32,939 nucleotides of DNA from Marmoricola sp. (GTDB lineage: Bacteria > Actinomycetota > Actinomycetes > Propionibacteriales > Nocardioidaceae): positions 1 to 32,939 of the forward strand of contig JAOPYE010000019.1 in assembly GCA_025964775.1 (NCBI GenBank), read 5' to 3'. The notes beneath the pieces are model-generated. The model ran no database searches, had not been told where the DNA came from, and saw only the letters and a list, made by a program, of their open reading frames with translations. This document shows positions 1 to 7,405 of this stretch, one piece after another. Numbering within the stretch: position 1 is the first letter of the stretch; each line of letters opens with the position of its first letter. The position numbers and the translations under genes were made by a program.

Positions 1-661
1 ACACCGCGTCGGCGCCGGTCGCCAGGATGTCCTCGACGCTCGACGTCGCCGGCAGGACGTGGGTGGTGATGCCGCGGACGGCCATCCGGCGCGGGGTGTT
101 GCGCTTGATGCCGAGGTCGATGGCGGCGACGGTGAGCCGGTGCTCGCCGTCGGCCGCCACCACGTAGGGCTGCGGCGTGGTCACGTCGGCGACCAGGTCG
201 GCCCCGGCCATCTCCGGCGACCGGCGTACCCGTTCGAGTACGCCCGCGACGTCGTCGTCCACGCTGGAGATCCCTACCCGCATGGCGCCGCGCTCGCGCA
301 GGTGCCGGGTCAGGGCGCGGGTGTCGAGGTCGCAGATGCCGACCACGCCCTCGGCCATCAGCCGGTCCTCCAGGCCACCGCAGGCGCGCCAGTTGGAGTA
401 GCTGCGCGAGGGATCGCGGACGACGTAGCCCGCGACCCAGATCCGGCCCGACTCGTCGTCGTCGGCGTTGACCCCGGTGTTGCCGACGTGTGGGGCGGTC
501 ATGACGACGACCTGCCGGTGGTAGGACGGGTCGGTCAACGTCTCCTGGTAACCGGTCATGCCGGTGGAGAAGACCGCCTCGCCGAAGGTCTCCCCCTCAG
601 CGCCGTAGGACTCGCCGCGGAACGTTCGGCCGTCCTCGAGCACGAGAATCGCCTCGGTCAT
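1..661 (-). CDS. carA: Carbamoyl-phosphate synthase small subunit (partial, C-terminus outside window)
   Basis: This is the glutaminase subunit that passes ammonia from glutamine to CarB, to make carbamoyl phosphate for pyrimidine and arginine synthesis in the cytoplasm. About 220 residues are visible, starting MTEAILVLEDGRTFRG and including the family hallmarks STGMTGYQE, DPSY and PHVGNTGVN. These belong to the N-terminal CPSase_sm_chain domain. The C-terminal class I glutamine amidotransferase domain with its Cys-His-Glu triad lies beyond base 1. The ATG at 659-661 overlaps the stop of the PH-like gene as ATGA, so it looks translationally coupled as the fifth gene of the pyr operon. The next gene outside the window is probably carB (inference from common actinobacterial order). 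I am very sure of the identity. Confidence 0.96.
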   Translation of the reverse strand, partial: MTEAILVLEDGRTFRGESYGAEGETFGEAVFSTGMTGYQETLTDPSYHRQVVVMTAPHVGNTGVNADDDESGRIWVAGYVVRDPSRSYSNWRACGGLEDRLMAEGVVGICDLDTRALTRHLRERGAMRVGISSVDDDVAGVLERVRRSPEMAGADLVADVTTPQPYVVAADGEHRLTVAAIDLGIKRNTPRRMAVRGITTHVLPATSSVEDILATGADAV

Positions 662-1155
662 CCGTTTCCCCTGTCAGTCTTCGGTCCGGCACTGCCTCGG
701 ACCATCTTCGAAATCGTGCGGACCCACGCCCCGAGGTCGGGCTGCGCAGGGCCGCCGGTCCTTCCCAGCTGGGTCTTCGCTGCATCGCGCACGCTGCGGA
801 CCGCGTCCATCCGGAAGCCGGTCTCCCAGTCCCGGCCGTGGTGCTCCCAACGGACGACCAGCAGGTCGTTGACGGGTTTGCCGTTGAACAGCCGCTCGGT
901 GCGAGCGCCTCGCAACGCCTCGGTGCGGATCCGGAACGACCCGGCGATGCGGACAACGTCGATCGCCTCGGCCGACAACGACAGCCGGGCAGAGCTCCTG
1001 GCCGACAGGCTGTGGCCGATCACCCGGGCGCCGTCCGCGTCCAGGGTGCCGAGGTAGCGCGCCGTGGCCTGCAGCTTCGCCGGCGGAAGCTCGGCGATCG
1101 GCGGAATCGGCACCAGCTCCGGGATCCCGTCGGAGGCGTGCCTGAGGAACTTCAT
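658..1155 (-). CDS. PH-like domain protein of the pyr operon, without membrane segment
   Basis: The 165-residue product has no assigned reaction. Residues about 30-120 resemble the bacterial PH-like domain of a small protein that actinomycetes often encode between pyrC and carA. Recognisable pieces are RYLGTL, the HSLSARSSARLSLS strand pair, LRGAR and the ending WETGFRMD. The homologues I remember, in streptomycetes and mycobacteria, begin with a transmembrane helix and are annotated as membrane or export proteins. Here the first 30 residues are polar and Pro-rich and I see no hydrophobic helix. The start ATG overlaps the pyrC stop as TGATG and the stop overlaps the carA start as ATGA, so it is tightly embedded in the operon. 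A role in pyrimidine synthesis is not established. Identity as a coding gene is secure; the family assignment is fairly good. Confidence 0.8.
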   Translation of the reverse strand: MKFLRHASDGIPELVPIPPIAELPPAKLQATARYLGTLDADGARVIGHSLSARSSARLSLSAEAIDVVRIAGSFRIRTEALRGARTERLFNGKPVNDLLVVRWEHHGRDWETGFRMDAVRSVRDAAKTQLGRTGGPAQPDLGAWVRTISKMVRGSAGPKTDRGNG

Positions 1156-2456
1156 CAGGTGAGCTTCCCGTCCAGGACCGTGGCCTTGCCGCGCAGGAAG
1201 GTCGCGACGACGCGGCCGGGCAGCTCCATGCCGGCGTACGGCGTGTTGCGCGAGAGCGACGACATCTCGCCGGCCTCGATCACCCGGGTCGCCGAGGCGT
1301 CGTAGAGGACGACGTTCGCGGGTTCACCCACCGCCAGCGGGCGGCCGTGGTCACCGAGGCGACCGATCCGTGCCGGTGCCGTCGAGAGCCGTTCGGCGAC
1401 CCCGGCCCAGTCGATCAGACCGGTGTCGACCATCGTGTGCTGGACGATCGAGAGCGCTGTCTCCAGGCCGAGCATCCCGAACGCGGCCGCCTGCCACTCG
1501 CAGTCCTTGTCCTCGTGCGGGTGCGGAGCGTGGTCGGTGGCGACGATGTCGATGGTCCCGTCCGCCAGCCCCTCGCGCAGCGCGGCGACGTCAGCCGCCG
1601 TGCGCAGCGGCGGATTCACCTTGTAGATCGGGTCGTACGAGGCGGCAAGCTCGTCGGTGAGCAGCAGGTGGTGCGGGCAGGCTTCGGCGGTGACCGTCCA
1701 GCCGCCTTCCTGCTCGGCGCGGGCCTTGGCCCAGCGCACGATCTCGACCGAGCCGGCGGTCGACACGTGGCAGACGTGCAGGCGGGACTTCACGTGCTGG
1801 GCGAGCAGCACGTCGCGCGCGATGATCGCCTCCTCGGCGACCGCGGGCCAGCCGCGCAGACCGAGCCGGCCGGAGAGCTCGCCCTCGTTCATCTGGGCGT
1901 CCTCGGTCAACCGGGGTTCCTGGGCGTGCTGGGCGATGACGCCGTCGAAGGCCTTGACGTACTCCAGCGCGCGGCGCATCAGGACCGGGTCGGCAACGCA
2001 CTTGCCGTCGTCGGAGAACACCCGCACGCGGGCGGCCGAGTCGGCCATCGCACCGAGCTCGGCCAGCTGTTCGCCGGCCAACCCCACGGTGACCGCACCC
2101 ACTGGGAAGACGTCGGCGTAGCCGGCCTCGCGACCCAGTCGCCAGACCTGCTCGACGACACCGGCGGTGTCGGCCACGGGATCGGTGTTGGCCATCGCGT
2201 GCACAGCGGTGAAACCGCCCAGCGCGGCGGCGCGGGTGCCGGACTCGACGGTCTCGGCATCCTCGCGCCCGGGTTCGCGCAGGTGGGTGTGCAGGTCGAC
2301 AAGCCCGGGCAGGGCAATCAGGCCGCTGGCGTCGACGACCTCGGCGCCCGACGCTTCGAGCCCCGGGCCAACGGCCGCGATCACGCCGTCGGTCAGGAGG
2401 AGGTCGGTCGGCTCGCCGCCCAGGATCCGGGCGCCGGTGATCAGGGTCGAGCTCAC
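1155..2456 (-). CDS. pyrC: Dihydroorotase
   Basis: The enzyme cyclises N-carbamoyl-L-aspartate to dihydroorotate, the third step of UMP synthesis, in the cytoplasm. The 433 residues fit class I bacterial dihydroorotases of the amidohydrolase fold. The metal ligands are visible: HTH at residues 56-58 followed by LREPG, an Asp in VFSDDGKCV, which class I enzymes use where others carry a carboxylated Lys, His in QHAQEP and in CHVST, and Asp in ATDHAPH near residue 308. Substrate motif MANTDPV is also present. The start codon is GTG (2454-2456), overlapping the pyrB stop as GTGA. The 3' end overlaps the next gene by one base. Class I dihydroorotases often associate with aspartate carbamoyltransferase, which fits the adjacent pyrB. 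Confidence 0.97.
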   Translation of the reverse strand: MSSTLITGARILGGEPTDLLLTDGVIAAVGPGLEASGAEVVDASGLIALPGLVDLHTHLREPGREDAETVESGTRAAALGGFTAVHAMANTDPVADTAGVVEQVWRLGREAGYADVFPVGAVTVGLAGEQLAELGAMADSAARVRVFSDDGKCVADPVLMRRALEYVKAFDGVIAQHAQEPRLTEDAQMNEGELSGRLGLRGWPAVAEEAIIARDVLLAQHVKSRLHVCHVSTAGSVEIVRWAKARAEQEGGWTVTAEACPHHLLLTDELAASYDPIYKVNPPLRTAADVAALREGLADGTIDIVATDHAPHPHEDKDCEWQAAAFGMLGLETALSIVQHTMVDTGLIDWAGVAERLSTAPARIGRLGDHGRPLAVGEPANVVLYDASATRVIEAGEMSSLSRNTPYAGMELPGRVVATFLRGKATVLDGKLT

Positions 2457-3460
2457 GCGTCGTTCTCCTCAGTGGTGGGTTCAGCGTCGGTTCCGCTCTG
2501 CGCATGATCGGCTGCGCCGAGGGCAGGTTCGCTGCCGCCCAGCAGCAGGTACAGCACCGCCATCCGCACGGCGACGCCGTTGGTCACCTGCTCGACGATC
2601 ACCGAGCGGTCAGAGTCGGCGACGTCGGCGGTGATCTCCATACCCCGGATCATCGGACCGGGGTGCATGACGATCGTGTGGTCCTGCAGCGTCCCCATCC
2701 GGCGGGCGTCGAGGCCGTAGCGACGCGAGTACTCCCGCGCGCTCGGGAAGTAGGAGTCGTTCATCCGTTCGCGCTGGACGCGCAGCATCATCACGACGTC
2801 CGACTTCGGCAGGACGGCGTCGAGGTCGTAGGAGGTCTGCACACCCCAGGTCTCCACGCCGTACGGGAAGAGGGTGGGCGGGGAGACCAGGGTGACCTCG
2901 GCCCCGAGGGTCTGCAGCAGGATCGCGTTCGACCGCGCGACCCGGCTGTGCAGCACGTCCCCGACGATGGCGACCCGGCGCCCGTCGAGGGCACCGAGGT
3001 GCCGGGTCATGGTGAAGGCGTCGAGCAGGGCCTGGGTCGGGTGCTCGTGGGTGCCGTCACCGGCGTTGATGACCGTCGACCGCGCCCAGCCCGCGTTGGC
3101 GAGGTTGTGCGGTGCCCCGGAGGCCCAGTGCCGGACGATCACGGCGTCGGCGCCCATCGCCTCGAGCGTGAGGGCGGTGTCCTTGAGCGACTCCCCCTTG
3201 CTCAGCGAGGAGCCCTTGGCGGAGAAGTTGATGACGTCGGCCGAGAGCCGCTTGGCGGCGGCCTCGAAGGACATCCGGGTCCGCGTGGAGTCCTCGAAGA
3301 ACAGGTTGACCACGGTGCGACCGCGCAGGGCGGGCAGCTTCTTGATCGGCCGGTCCGCGAGCGCCCGCATCTCCCCGGCCGTGGCCAGGATCAGTTCGGC
3401 GTCGTCGCGGGTCAGGTCCGCGGCACTGAGCAGATGCCCAGTTGATTTCAAGCCGGTCAT
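2453..3460 (-). CDS. pyrB: Aspartate carbamoyltransferase catalytic subunit
   Basis: The product condenses carbamoyl phosphate with aspartate, the committed step of pyrimidine synthesis. The 335-residue length is slightly above the usual 305-320. The excess is an acidic, low-complexity C-terminal tail after the last conserved helix. The phosphate-binding motif STRTR is at residues 58-62 and is followed by [15 protein letters not shown] and [12 protein letters not shown] are the carbamoyl-phosphate and aspartate loops. No regulatory chain (pyrI) is nearby, as expected for actinobacteria. The ATG at 3458-3460 overlaps the pyrR stop as ATGA. Control is probably through PyrR acting on the shared leader rather than by allosteric CTP binding (inference). 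Confidence 0.97.
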   Translation of the reverse strand: MTGLKSTGHLLSAADLTRDDAELILATAGEMRALADRPIKKLPALRGRTVVNLFFEDSTRTRMSFEAAAKRLSADVINFSAKGSSLSKGESLKDTALTLEAMGADAVIVRHWASGAPHNLANAGWARSTVINAGDGTHEHPTQALLDAFTMTRHLGALDGRRVAIVGDVLHSRVARSNAILLQTLGAEVTLVSPPTLFPYGVETWGVQTSYDLDAVLPKSDVVMMLRVQRERMNDSYFPSAREYSRRYGLDARRMGTLQDHTIVMHPGPMIRGMEITADVADSDRSVIVEQVTNGVAVRMAVLYLLLGGSEPALGAADHAQSGTDAEPTTEENDA

Positions 3461-4029
3461 CGGATCGTCACCGAGTCCTCTCCGTCGTACTCGGCCAGCC
3501 GTACGGCGACCTTCTCGGCCATCGAGGTCGGCAGGTTCTTACCGACGAAGTCCGCCCGGATCGGCAGGTCACGATGCCCGCGGTCGACCAGGACGGCGAG
3601 GCGGACCGCACGCGGCCTGCCGATGTCGTTCATCGCGTCGAGCGCCGAACGGATCGTGCGACCCGAGTACAGGACGTCGTCGACCAGGACGACGACCTTG
3701 TCGTCGATGCCACCGCCCGGGATCTCGGTCGGCGAGAGCGCACGTGCCGGGCGCAGGCGCAGGTCGTCGCGGTACATGGTGATGTCGAGCGAGCCGACCG
3801 GGATCTCGGCGCCCTCGACCTGGGCGATCCGCGCAGCGATCCGCTGGGCGAGGCCCACGCCGCGGCTCGGGATGCCCAGCAGGACCAGGTCGTGCGAGCC
3901 CTTGTTGCGCTCGAGGATCTCGTGCGAGATGCGTGTCAGTGCCCGGTCGATGTCACGGGCGTCGAGGACGGTGCGCCCTTCGGGGTGACCATCGGTGTCG
4001 TGGCTGGCAATCTCGTGGGTAGGCGCCAT
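3457..4029 (-). CDS. pyrR: Bifunctional pyr operon regulator / uracil phosphoribosyltransferase
   Basis: PyrR binds pyr mRNA when UMP is high and also has uracil phosphoribosyltransferase activity. The 190 residues contain the PRPP-binding signature [19 protein letters not shown], the loop [13 protein letters not shown] and [11 protein letters not shown], all typical of the family. I chose the ATG at 4027-4029 (protein starts MAPTHEIAS). A strong Shine-Dalgarno, AAGGAGGT, sits 8 bases upstream, and the frame further upstream only adds a short Arg-rich stretch that overlaps the RNA control element. It is the first gene of pyrR-pyrB-pyrC-PH-carA, all joined by stop-start overlaps. The leader holds a matching PyrR-binding stem-loop, so autoregulation is expected. 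Confidence 0.96.
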   Translation of the reverse strand: MAPTHEIASHDTDGHPEGRTVLDARDIDRALTRISHEILERNKGSHDLVLLGIPSRGVGLAQRIAARIAQVEGAEIPVGSLDITMYRDDLRLRPARALSPTEIPGGGIDDKVVVLVDDVLYSGRTIRSALDAMNDIGRPRAVRLAVLVDRGHRDLPIRADFVGKNLPTSMAEKVAVRLAEYDGEDSVTIR

Positions 4030-4037
4030 CACGCCTG

Positions 4038-4064
4038 ACCTCCTTCTCCGCCTCACTGGACGGA
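4038..4064 (-). promoter_or_regulatory. PyrR-binding stem-loop abutting the pyrR Shine-Dalgarno
   Basis: Read on the minus strand, bases 4064-4047 form a 6-bp stem (TCCGTC with GGCGGA, one T-G wobble) closed by hexaloop CAGTGA (4058-4053). The sequence TCCAGTGAGGC matches the known PyrR-binding consensus UCCNGNGAGGY, with loop CNGNGA. The Shine-Dalgarno AAGGAGGT (4045-4038) starts one base after the stem. In Mycobacterium smegmatis a similar loop near the ribosome-binding site mediates PyrR-dependent translational repression. The same mechanism is inferred here, rather than the terminator/antiterminator attenuation of Bacillus. Confidence 0.85.
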
Positions 4065-4091
4065 CCGTTAAAGGATGTCGAACGGCGCCAG

Positions 4092-4097
4092 AGTATC
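4092..4097 (-). promoter_or_regulatory. Candidate -10 box for the pyr operon
   Basis: The minus strand reads GATACT, close to the actinobacterial -10 consensus. It would start transcription near base 4085 and give a leader of about 55 bases that includes the whole PyrR-binding loop. No convincing -35 is visible. The box lies only 6 bases from a divergent -10 candidate for the acyltransferase gene. Confidence 0.35.
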
Positions 4098-4103
4098 AGC
4101 CCC

Positions 4104-4109
4104 TACGAT
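4104..4109 (+). promoter_or_regulatory. Candidate -10 box for the WS/DGAT-like gene
   Basis: TACGAT fits TANNNT and would start transcription near 4116, leaving about 20 bases of leader with a GAGGGAGG ribosome-binding site at 4125-4132. No good -35 is seen. The same TACGAT hexamer precedes the DUF349 gene near 30406. Confidence 0.35.
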
Positions 4110-4136
4110 GGCACCGTTCGGCCCGAGGGAGGTCTG

Positions 4137-5495
4137 GTGGTCAAGCTGCTGAGCCCGGTCGACAGCATGTTCGTCCGGATGGAGACGTCACGCGCTCCCC
4201 TGCACATCGGCTGCGGCGCGATCTTCGAGCTGCCGGAGGGTGCCGGACCGGAGTTCGTGCTCGACCTGCACCGCGCGTTCTCGGCGCTCGACTGGGTGCC
4301 GTTCCCCTACAACAGCGTGGTCGACCACGGTCCTGCCAACGCCCTGTCGCGCTGGCGCGAGGTCGAACCCGACCCGTCGTACCACGTCAGGCTCTCAGCG
4401 CTGCCGAGTCCCGGCACCGACGCCCAGCTCGGTCAGCTGATCGAACGGCTGCACTCGCACCCCCTCGACCTGACCAAGCCGCTGTGGGAGGCGCACGTGA
4501 TCGAGGGGCTGGAGGGCAACCGCTTCGCGTTCTACTTCAAGGCGCACCACGGCGCGACCGACGGCCTCGGGGCGATGCGCACCATCAAGCAGTGGCTCAG
4601 CACCGACCCTTCGGGGGCAGTCGGCCCGGGCGGCGAGGAATCACCCGACGCGACGGCCCTCGAGAAGGCGGACGCCAGTGCGATCCGGCTCGCTCGCAGG
4701 ATCGTCGGCAACGCGCTGTCCACCCTCGGGGCGACCGGCGAGATGGCCGGCAAAGTGGTCGAGATGGCCACCGGTGCGAACAGCGCGGTCCTGGGTGCCC
4801 TGAAGACGCCGCGGACACCGTTCAACAAGAAAGTCACCCGCAACCGGCGGATCGCCTACTGCGAGCTCGGGCTGGACCGGATGAAGTCGATCGCCACGGC
4901 GACCGGTACGTCCGTCAACGACGTGCTGCTGACCGCGCTGGCCGGTTCGGTGCGCCGCTACCTGACCGAGCTCGATGCGTTGCCCCGGCGCACCCTGACC
5001 GCCTCGGTCCCTGTCGGCATCGACCGCGACGAGGAGACGATCAACGCAGCCGCAGGGTTCGTGTGCCCGCTGGGCACCGACATCGAGGATCCGGTCGAGC
5101 GCCTCAGGAGGATCAACCGGGTCACCTCACGCGGCAAGAAGGAGCTTGTCGCCCTGTCCCCCGGGGCGCTCCAGCAGTTCACCCTGGCCGGCCTGCTCCC
5201 GATCGCCTTCTCGCAGAAGGTCGTCACGGCACCGCCGCTGTTCAACTTCGTCGTGTCGAACCTGGTGCTGTCCCGCGAACCGCTCTACCTCGCCGGCGCC
5301 CGCCTGCTGAGCATCGTGCCGGTCTCGTTCCTCTCCGACGGCTACGGGCTCAACGTCACGCTGATCGGGTACGGCGACAAGGTCACCATCGGGTTCGTCG
5401 GGTGCCGCGACACGCTCCCGCACCTGCAACGCCTCGCGATCTACACCGATGACGCGCTCGACGAGCTGGAGTCAGCCGTGCAGCAGAGCGCGTAG
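4137..5495 (+). CDS. Wax ester synthase / diacylglycerol acyltransferase-like acyl-CoA acyltransferase
   Basis: The product belongs to the WS/DGAT (Tgs-like) family, which transfers acyl groups from acyl-CoA to diacylglycerol or long-chain alcohols and makes storage lipid at the membrane face. Its 452 residues match the usual 450-480. The catalytic HHxxxDG motif is AHHGATDG, with the His pair at residues 137-138 and Asp142. PLWEAHVIEG at about 115-124 and SVNDVLLTALAGSVRRYL in the C-terminal half are further family motifs. The start is GTG at 4137, with a purine-rich site only 4 bases upstream; Met11 is an alternative. It stands alone on the plus strand, divergent from pyrR, and its 3' end overlaps the facing flavoprotein gene by 24 bases. 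The preferred acceptor cannot be read from sequence. Confidence 0.9.
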   Translation: MVKLLSPVDSMFVRMETSRAPLHIGCGAIFELPEGAGPEFVLDLHRAFSALDWVPFPYNSVVDHGPANALSRWREVEPDPSYHVRLSALPSPGTDAQLGQLIERLHSHPLDLTKPLWEAHVIEGLEGNRFAFYFKAHHGATDGLGAMRTIKQWLSTDPSGAVGPGGEESPDATALEKADASAIRLARRIVGNALSTLGATGEMAGKVVEMATGANSAVLGALKTPRTPFNKKVTRNRRIAYCELGLDRMKSIATATGTSVNDVLLTALAGSVRRYLTELDALPRRTLTASVPVGIDRDEETINAAAGFVCPLGTDIEDPVERLRRINRVTSRGKKELVALSPGALQQFTLAGLLPIAFSQKVVTAPPLFNFVVSNLVLSREPLYLAGARLLSIVPVSFLSDGYGLNVTLIGYGDKVTIGFVGCRDTLPHLQRLAIYTDDALDELESAVQQSA

Positions 5496-6830
5496 GACCG
5501 GTTGGGTCGCACGGTAGTAGGTCGGGTAGGCGAAGTGCATCTCGGCCAGCGTCGGTACCGGGATCTCGGCGTGCACCGCCGTGGCGAGCATCGAGAGCAC
5601 CTCACCCCCGCTCGGACCGATCGCGCACGCGCCGACCAGGACATTGCGGCTGCGGTCGGCCACGAGCTTGATCAGCCCGGGCTCCCTGGCGAGCCAGCCA
5701 CGCGTCCCCAGGTCCCCGGTCGCGGTGACGACATCGATGCCGGCAGCGCGTGCCGCCGATTCGGTCAGTCCGACCGAGCCCACCTCGGGTGCGGTGAAGG
5801 TGACCCGCGCGACCGCCCGGTAGTCGGCCCACGGCCCGTCGACGCCGAGCAGGTCGCGGATCACCACGTCGGCCTGGTACATCGAGACGTGGGTGAACGC
5901 GCCCTTGCCGGTGATGTCACCGATGGCCCAGATCCCTGGTGCCACCCGCATCCGCTCGTCGGTTTCGAGCACGCGGGCGGCCGGGTCGAGGCCGAGGTGC
6001 TCAAGTCCGAGGTCCGCCAGGTTGGTCCGACGACCGGCCGCGACCAGCAGCCGTTGAGCTGTCAGCTCGCGGTCCTCCAGGACGACGGTGAAGGTGTCGC
6101 CGGCGTGGTCGACACGGTGGATCGATGCGCCCGCGTGGACCTCGATGCCCTGCTCGGCGAACGCGGTCGCGAGGGCGGCCGATGCCTCGGGCTCCTCGAG
6201 CGCGATGATCCGGTCGGCGACCTCGACCACGTGGACTTCGGCGTCGAACGCCGCGAAGACCTGGGCAAGCTCGCAGCCGATCGCACCGCCCCCGATCACG
6301 ATCAGCGATGCGGGCAGTTCGGTGGCCTTCACGATCTCGCGGTTCGTCCAGTACGGCGTCCCGGCCAGCCCCTCGATCGGGGGCGCGCTGGGGCTCGTGC
6401 CCGTGTTCAGGACGATGCCGCGCCGTGCCACCCAGGTCCGACCGTCGACGGTGACCTCGTTCGGACCGGTGATCCGGCCCCTTCCGCGCACGAAGGTCGC
6501 GCCCGCTGCCACGAGCCTGTCCACCGCCACCTGGTCGTCCCAGTCGTCGGTGGCCTCGTCCCGGATGCGCGCCGCGACGGGCGCCCAGTCCGGCTGCACC
6601 TGCGAGGTGCCAGCCAGTCCGGGGATCCGGCGGGCCTCACGCAACGTGCCTGCGGCCGCGATCATCATCTTCGACGGGACGCAGCCGAAGTACGGGCACT
6701 CGCCGCCCACCAGGCGCTCGTCGATGGCGACGACGTCGAGCCCTGCCTTAGCGAGGCTGTCGGCGGCGTGCTCGCCGCCAGGCCCTAGTCCGATCACGAT
6801 CACGTCGCATGCGCCGGCTGCTTCAGTCAT
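5472..6830 (-). CDS. FAD-dependent pyridine nucleotide-disulfide oxidoreductase (class I fold, dihydrolipoamide dehydrogenase-like)
   Basis: This is a soluble flavoprotein of about 452 residues. The N-terminal FAD dinucleotide-binding motif GLGPGG is at residues 14-19. The redox-active Cys pair lies in GGECPYFGCVPSK, Cys45 and Cys50. A second Rossmann motif, GGGAIGCELAQVF, followed by an acidic VVEVAD strand, suggests NAD(H) over NADP(H). IWAIGDITGKGAFTHVSMYQA binds the flavin. The C-terminus reads MHFAYPTYYRA where lipoamide dehydrogenases and mercuric reductases carry HxHPT...E, so the usual His-Glu catalytic pair appears to be absent. The substrate is therefore uncertain; quinone or other small-molecule reduction is possible. 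I prefer the ATG at 6828-6830 over a TTG four codons upstream. It is tail to tail with the acyltransferase. Confidence 0.88.
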   Translation of the reverse strand: MTEAAGACDVIVIGLGPGGEHAADSLAKAGLDVVAIDERLVGGECPYFGCVPSKMMIAAAGTLREARRIPGLAGTSQVQPDWAPVAARIRDEATDDWDDQVAVDRLVAAGATFVRGRGRITGPNEVTVDGRTWVARRGIVLNTGTSPSAPPIEGLAGTPYWTNREIVKATELPASLIVIGGGAIGCELAQVFAAFDAEVHVVEVADRIIALEEPEASAALATAFAEQGIEVHAGASIHRVDHAGDTFTVVLEDRELTAQRLLVAAGRRTNLADLGLEHLGLDPAARVLETDERMRVAPGIWAIGDITGKGAFTHVSMYQADVVIRDLLGVDGPWADYRAVARVTFTAPEVGSVGLTESAARAAGIDVVTATGDLGTRGWLAREPGLIKLVADRSRNVLVGACAIGPSGGEVLSMLATAVHAEIPVPTLAEMHFAYPTYYRATQPVLRALLHG

Positions 6831-6849
6831 GCGCCCAGCCAACCAGCCC

Positions 6850-6869
6850 GCGCGGCCCCGGGCCAGCGC
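6850..6869 (-). terminator. GC-rich hairpin after nusB
   Basis: GCGC-T-GGCC-CGG-GGCC-GCGC forms an 8-bp stem with one bulged T between the nusB stop (6904) and the flavoprotein start (6830). There is no U-tract, which is common for actinobacterial terminators, so termination of efp-nusB is only a suggestion. Confidence 0.35.
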
Positions 6870-6903
6870 CCCTGCTTACATTCGCCTTACCGACCCGCCA
6901 CGG

Positions 6904-7317
6904 TCACTCGCCCGCGAGCTTCTCCTTGTCGCGCACGACATGCGCAAGGATCCCGTTGACGAAGGTCGGCGACTCGTCCGTGGAGAGGTCCCGGACCAGG
7001 TTGACCGCCTCGCTGACGGCCACCGCGTCCGGCACGTCGTCGACGAAGAGGACCTCGTAGATCCCCAGTCGCAGCACGTTGCGGTCCACGGCCGGCATCC
7101 GCTCGAGGGTCCAGCCGTGCGCGTAGGAGGTGATCAACTCGTCGAGACGGTCCTGCCGGTCGGCGATGCCGCGGACCAGCGTGACGGTGTACTCGTTGGT
7201 CGGGCCCTCACCCGCATCCATCTGGCCGTCCAGCATGTCGTCGATCCGCTGGCCCTGGGCCTCGGCGGAGAAGATCACGTCGAGAGCCCGCTTGCGGGCC
7301 TTGGAGCGTGCACTCAT
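6904..7317 (-). CDS. nusB: Transcription antitermination factor NusB
   Basis: NusB pairs with NusE (ribosomal protein S10) on boxA RNA to promote processive rRNA transcription. The 137 residues cover the whole all-helical domain. Visible landmarks are SKARKRALDVIFSAEAQG at the N-terminus, MPAVDRNVLRLGIYEVLF in the centre and VSEAVNLVRDLSTDESPTFVNGIL at the C-terminal end. The length is normal. The start is ATG at 7315-7317. No clear Shine-Dalgarno precedes it. The frame stays open upstream through a tandem repeat (7323-7370) into the end of efp, but contains no start codon until about base 7539, inside efp. It lies 88 bases downstream of efp and is probably co-transcribed with it. Confidence 0.96.
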   Translation of the reverse strand: MSARSKARKRALDVIFSAEAQGQRIDDMLDGQMDAGEGPTNEYTVTLVRGIADRQDRLDELITSYAHGWTLERMPAVDRNVLRLGIYEVLFVDDVPDAVAVSEAVNLVRDLSTDESPTFVNGILAHVVRDKEKLAGE

Positions 7318-7322
7318 CGCTC

Positions 7323-7370
7323 GGGCGTCTTCTGGGGCGTCTTCTGGGGCGTCTTCTGGGGCGTCGTCTG
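7323..7370. repeat. Four-copy 12-bp tandem repeat in the efp-nusB gap
   Basis: The unit gggcgtcttctg occurs three times exactly (7323-7334, 7335-7346, 7347-7358) and once with a single change (gggcgtcgtctg, 7359-7370). The unit is a multiple of three. In the frame of nusB it would read Asp-Ala-Pro-Glu repeats, although no nearby start codon would allow that to be translated. Confidence 0.95.
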
Positions 7371-7405
7371 GGCCCGCTGCTGGCCCGATCGTGTGGACAG
7401 GCGAA

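Noticed and set aside
4030..4056. N-terminal extension of PyrR (Arg-rich nine residues)
   Set aside because: It would overlap the Shine-Dalgarno and the PyrR-binding loop. The ATG at 4029 has ideal spacing to AAGGAGGT.
6874..6890. Direct repeat GCTTAC...GCCTTAC upstream of the flavoprotein gene, considered as a regulator box
   Set aside because: Two imperfect six-base copies are within chance expectation and fit no consensus I can name.
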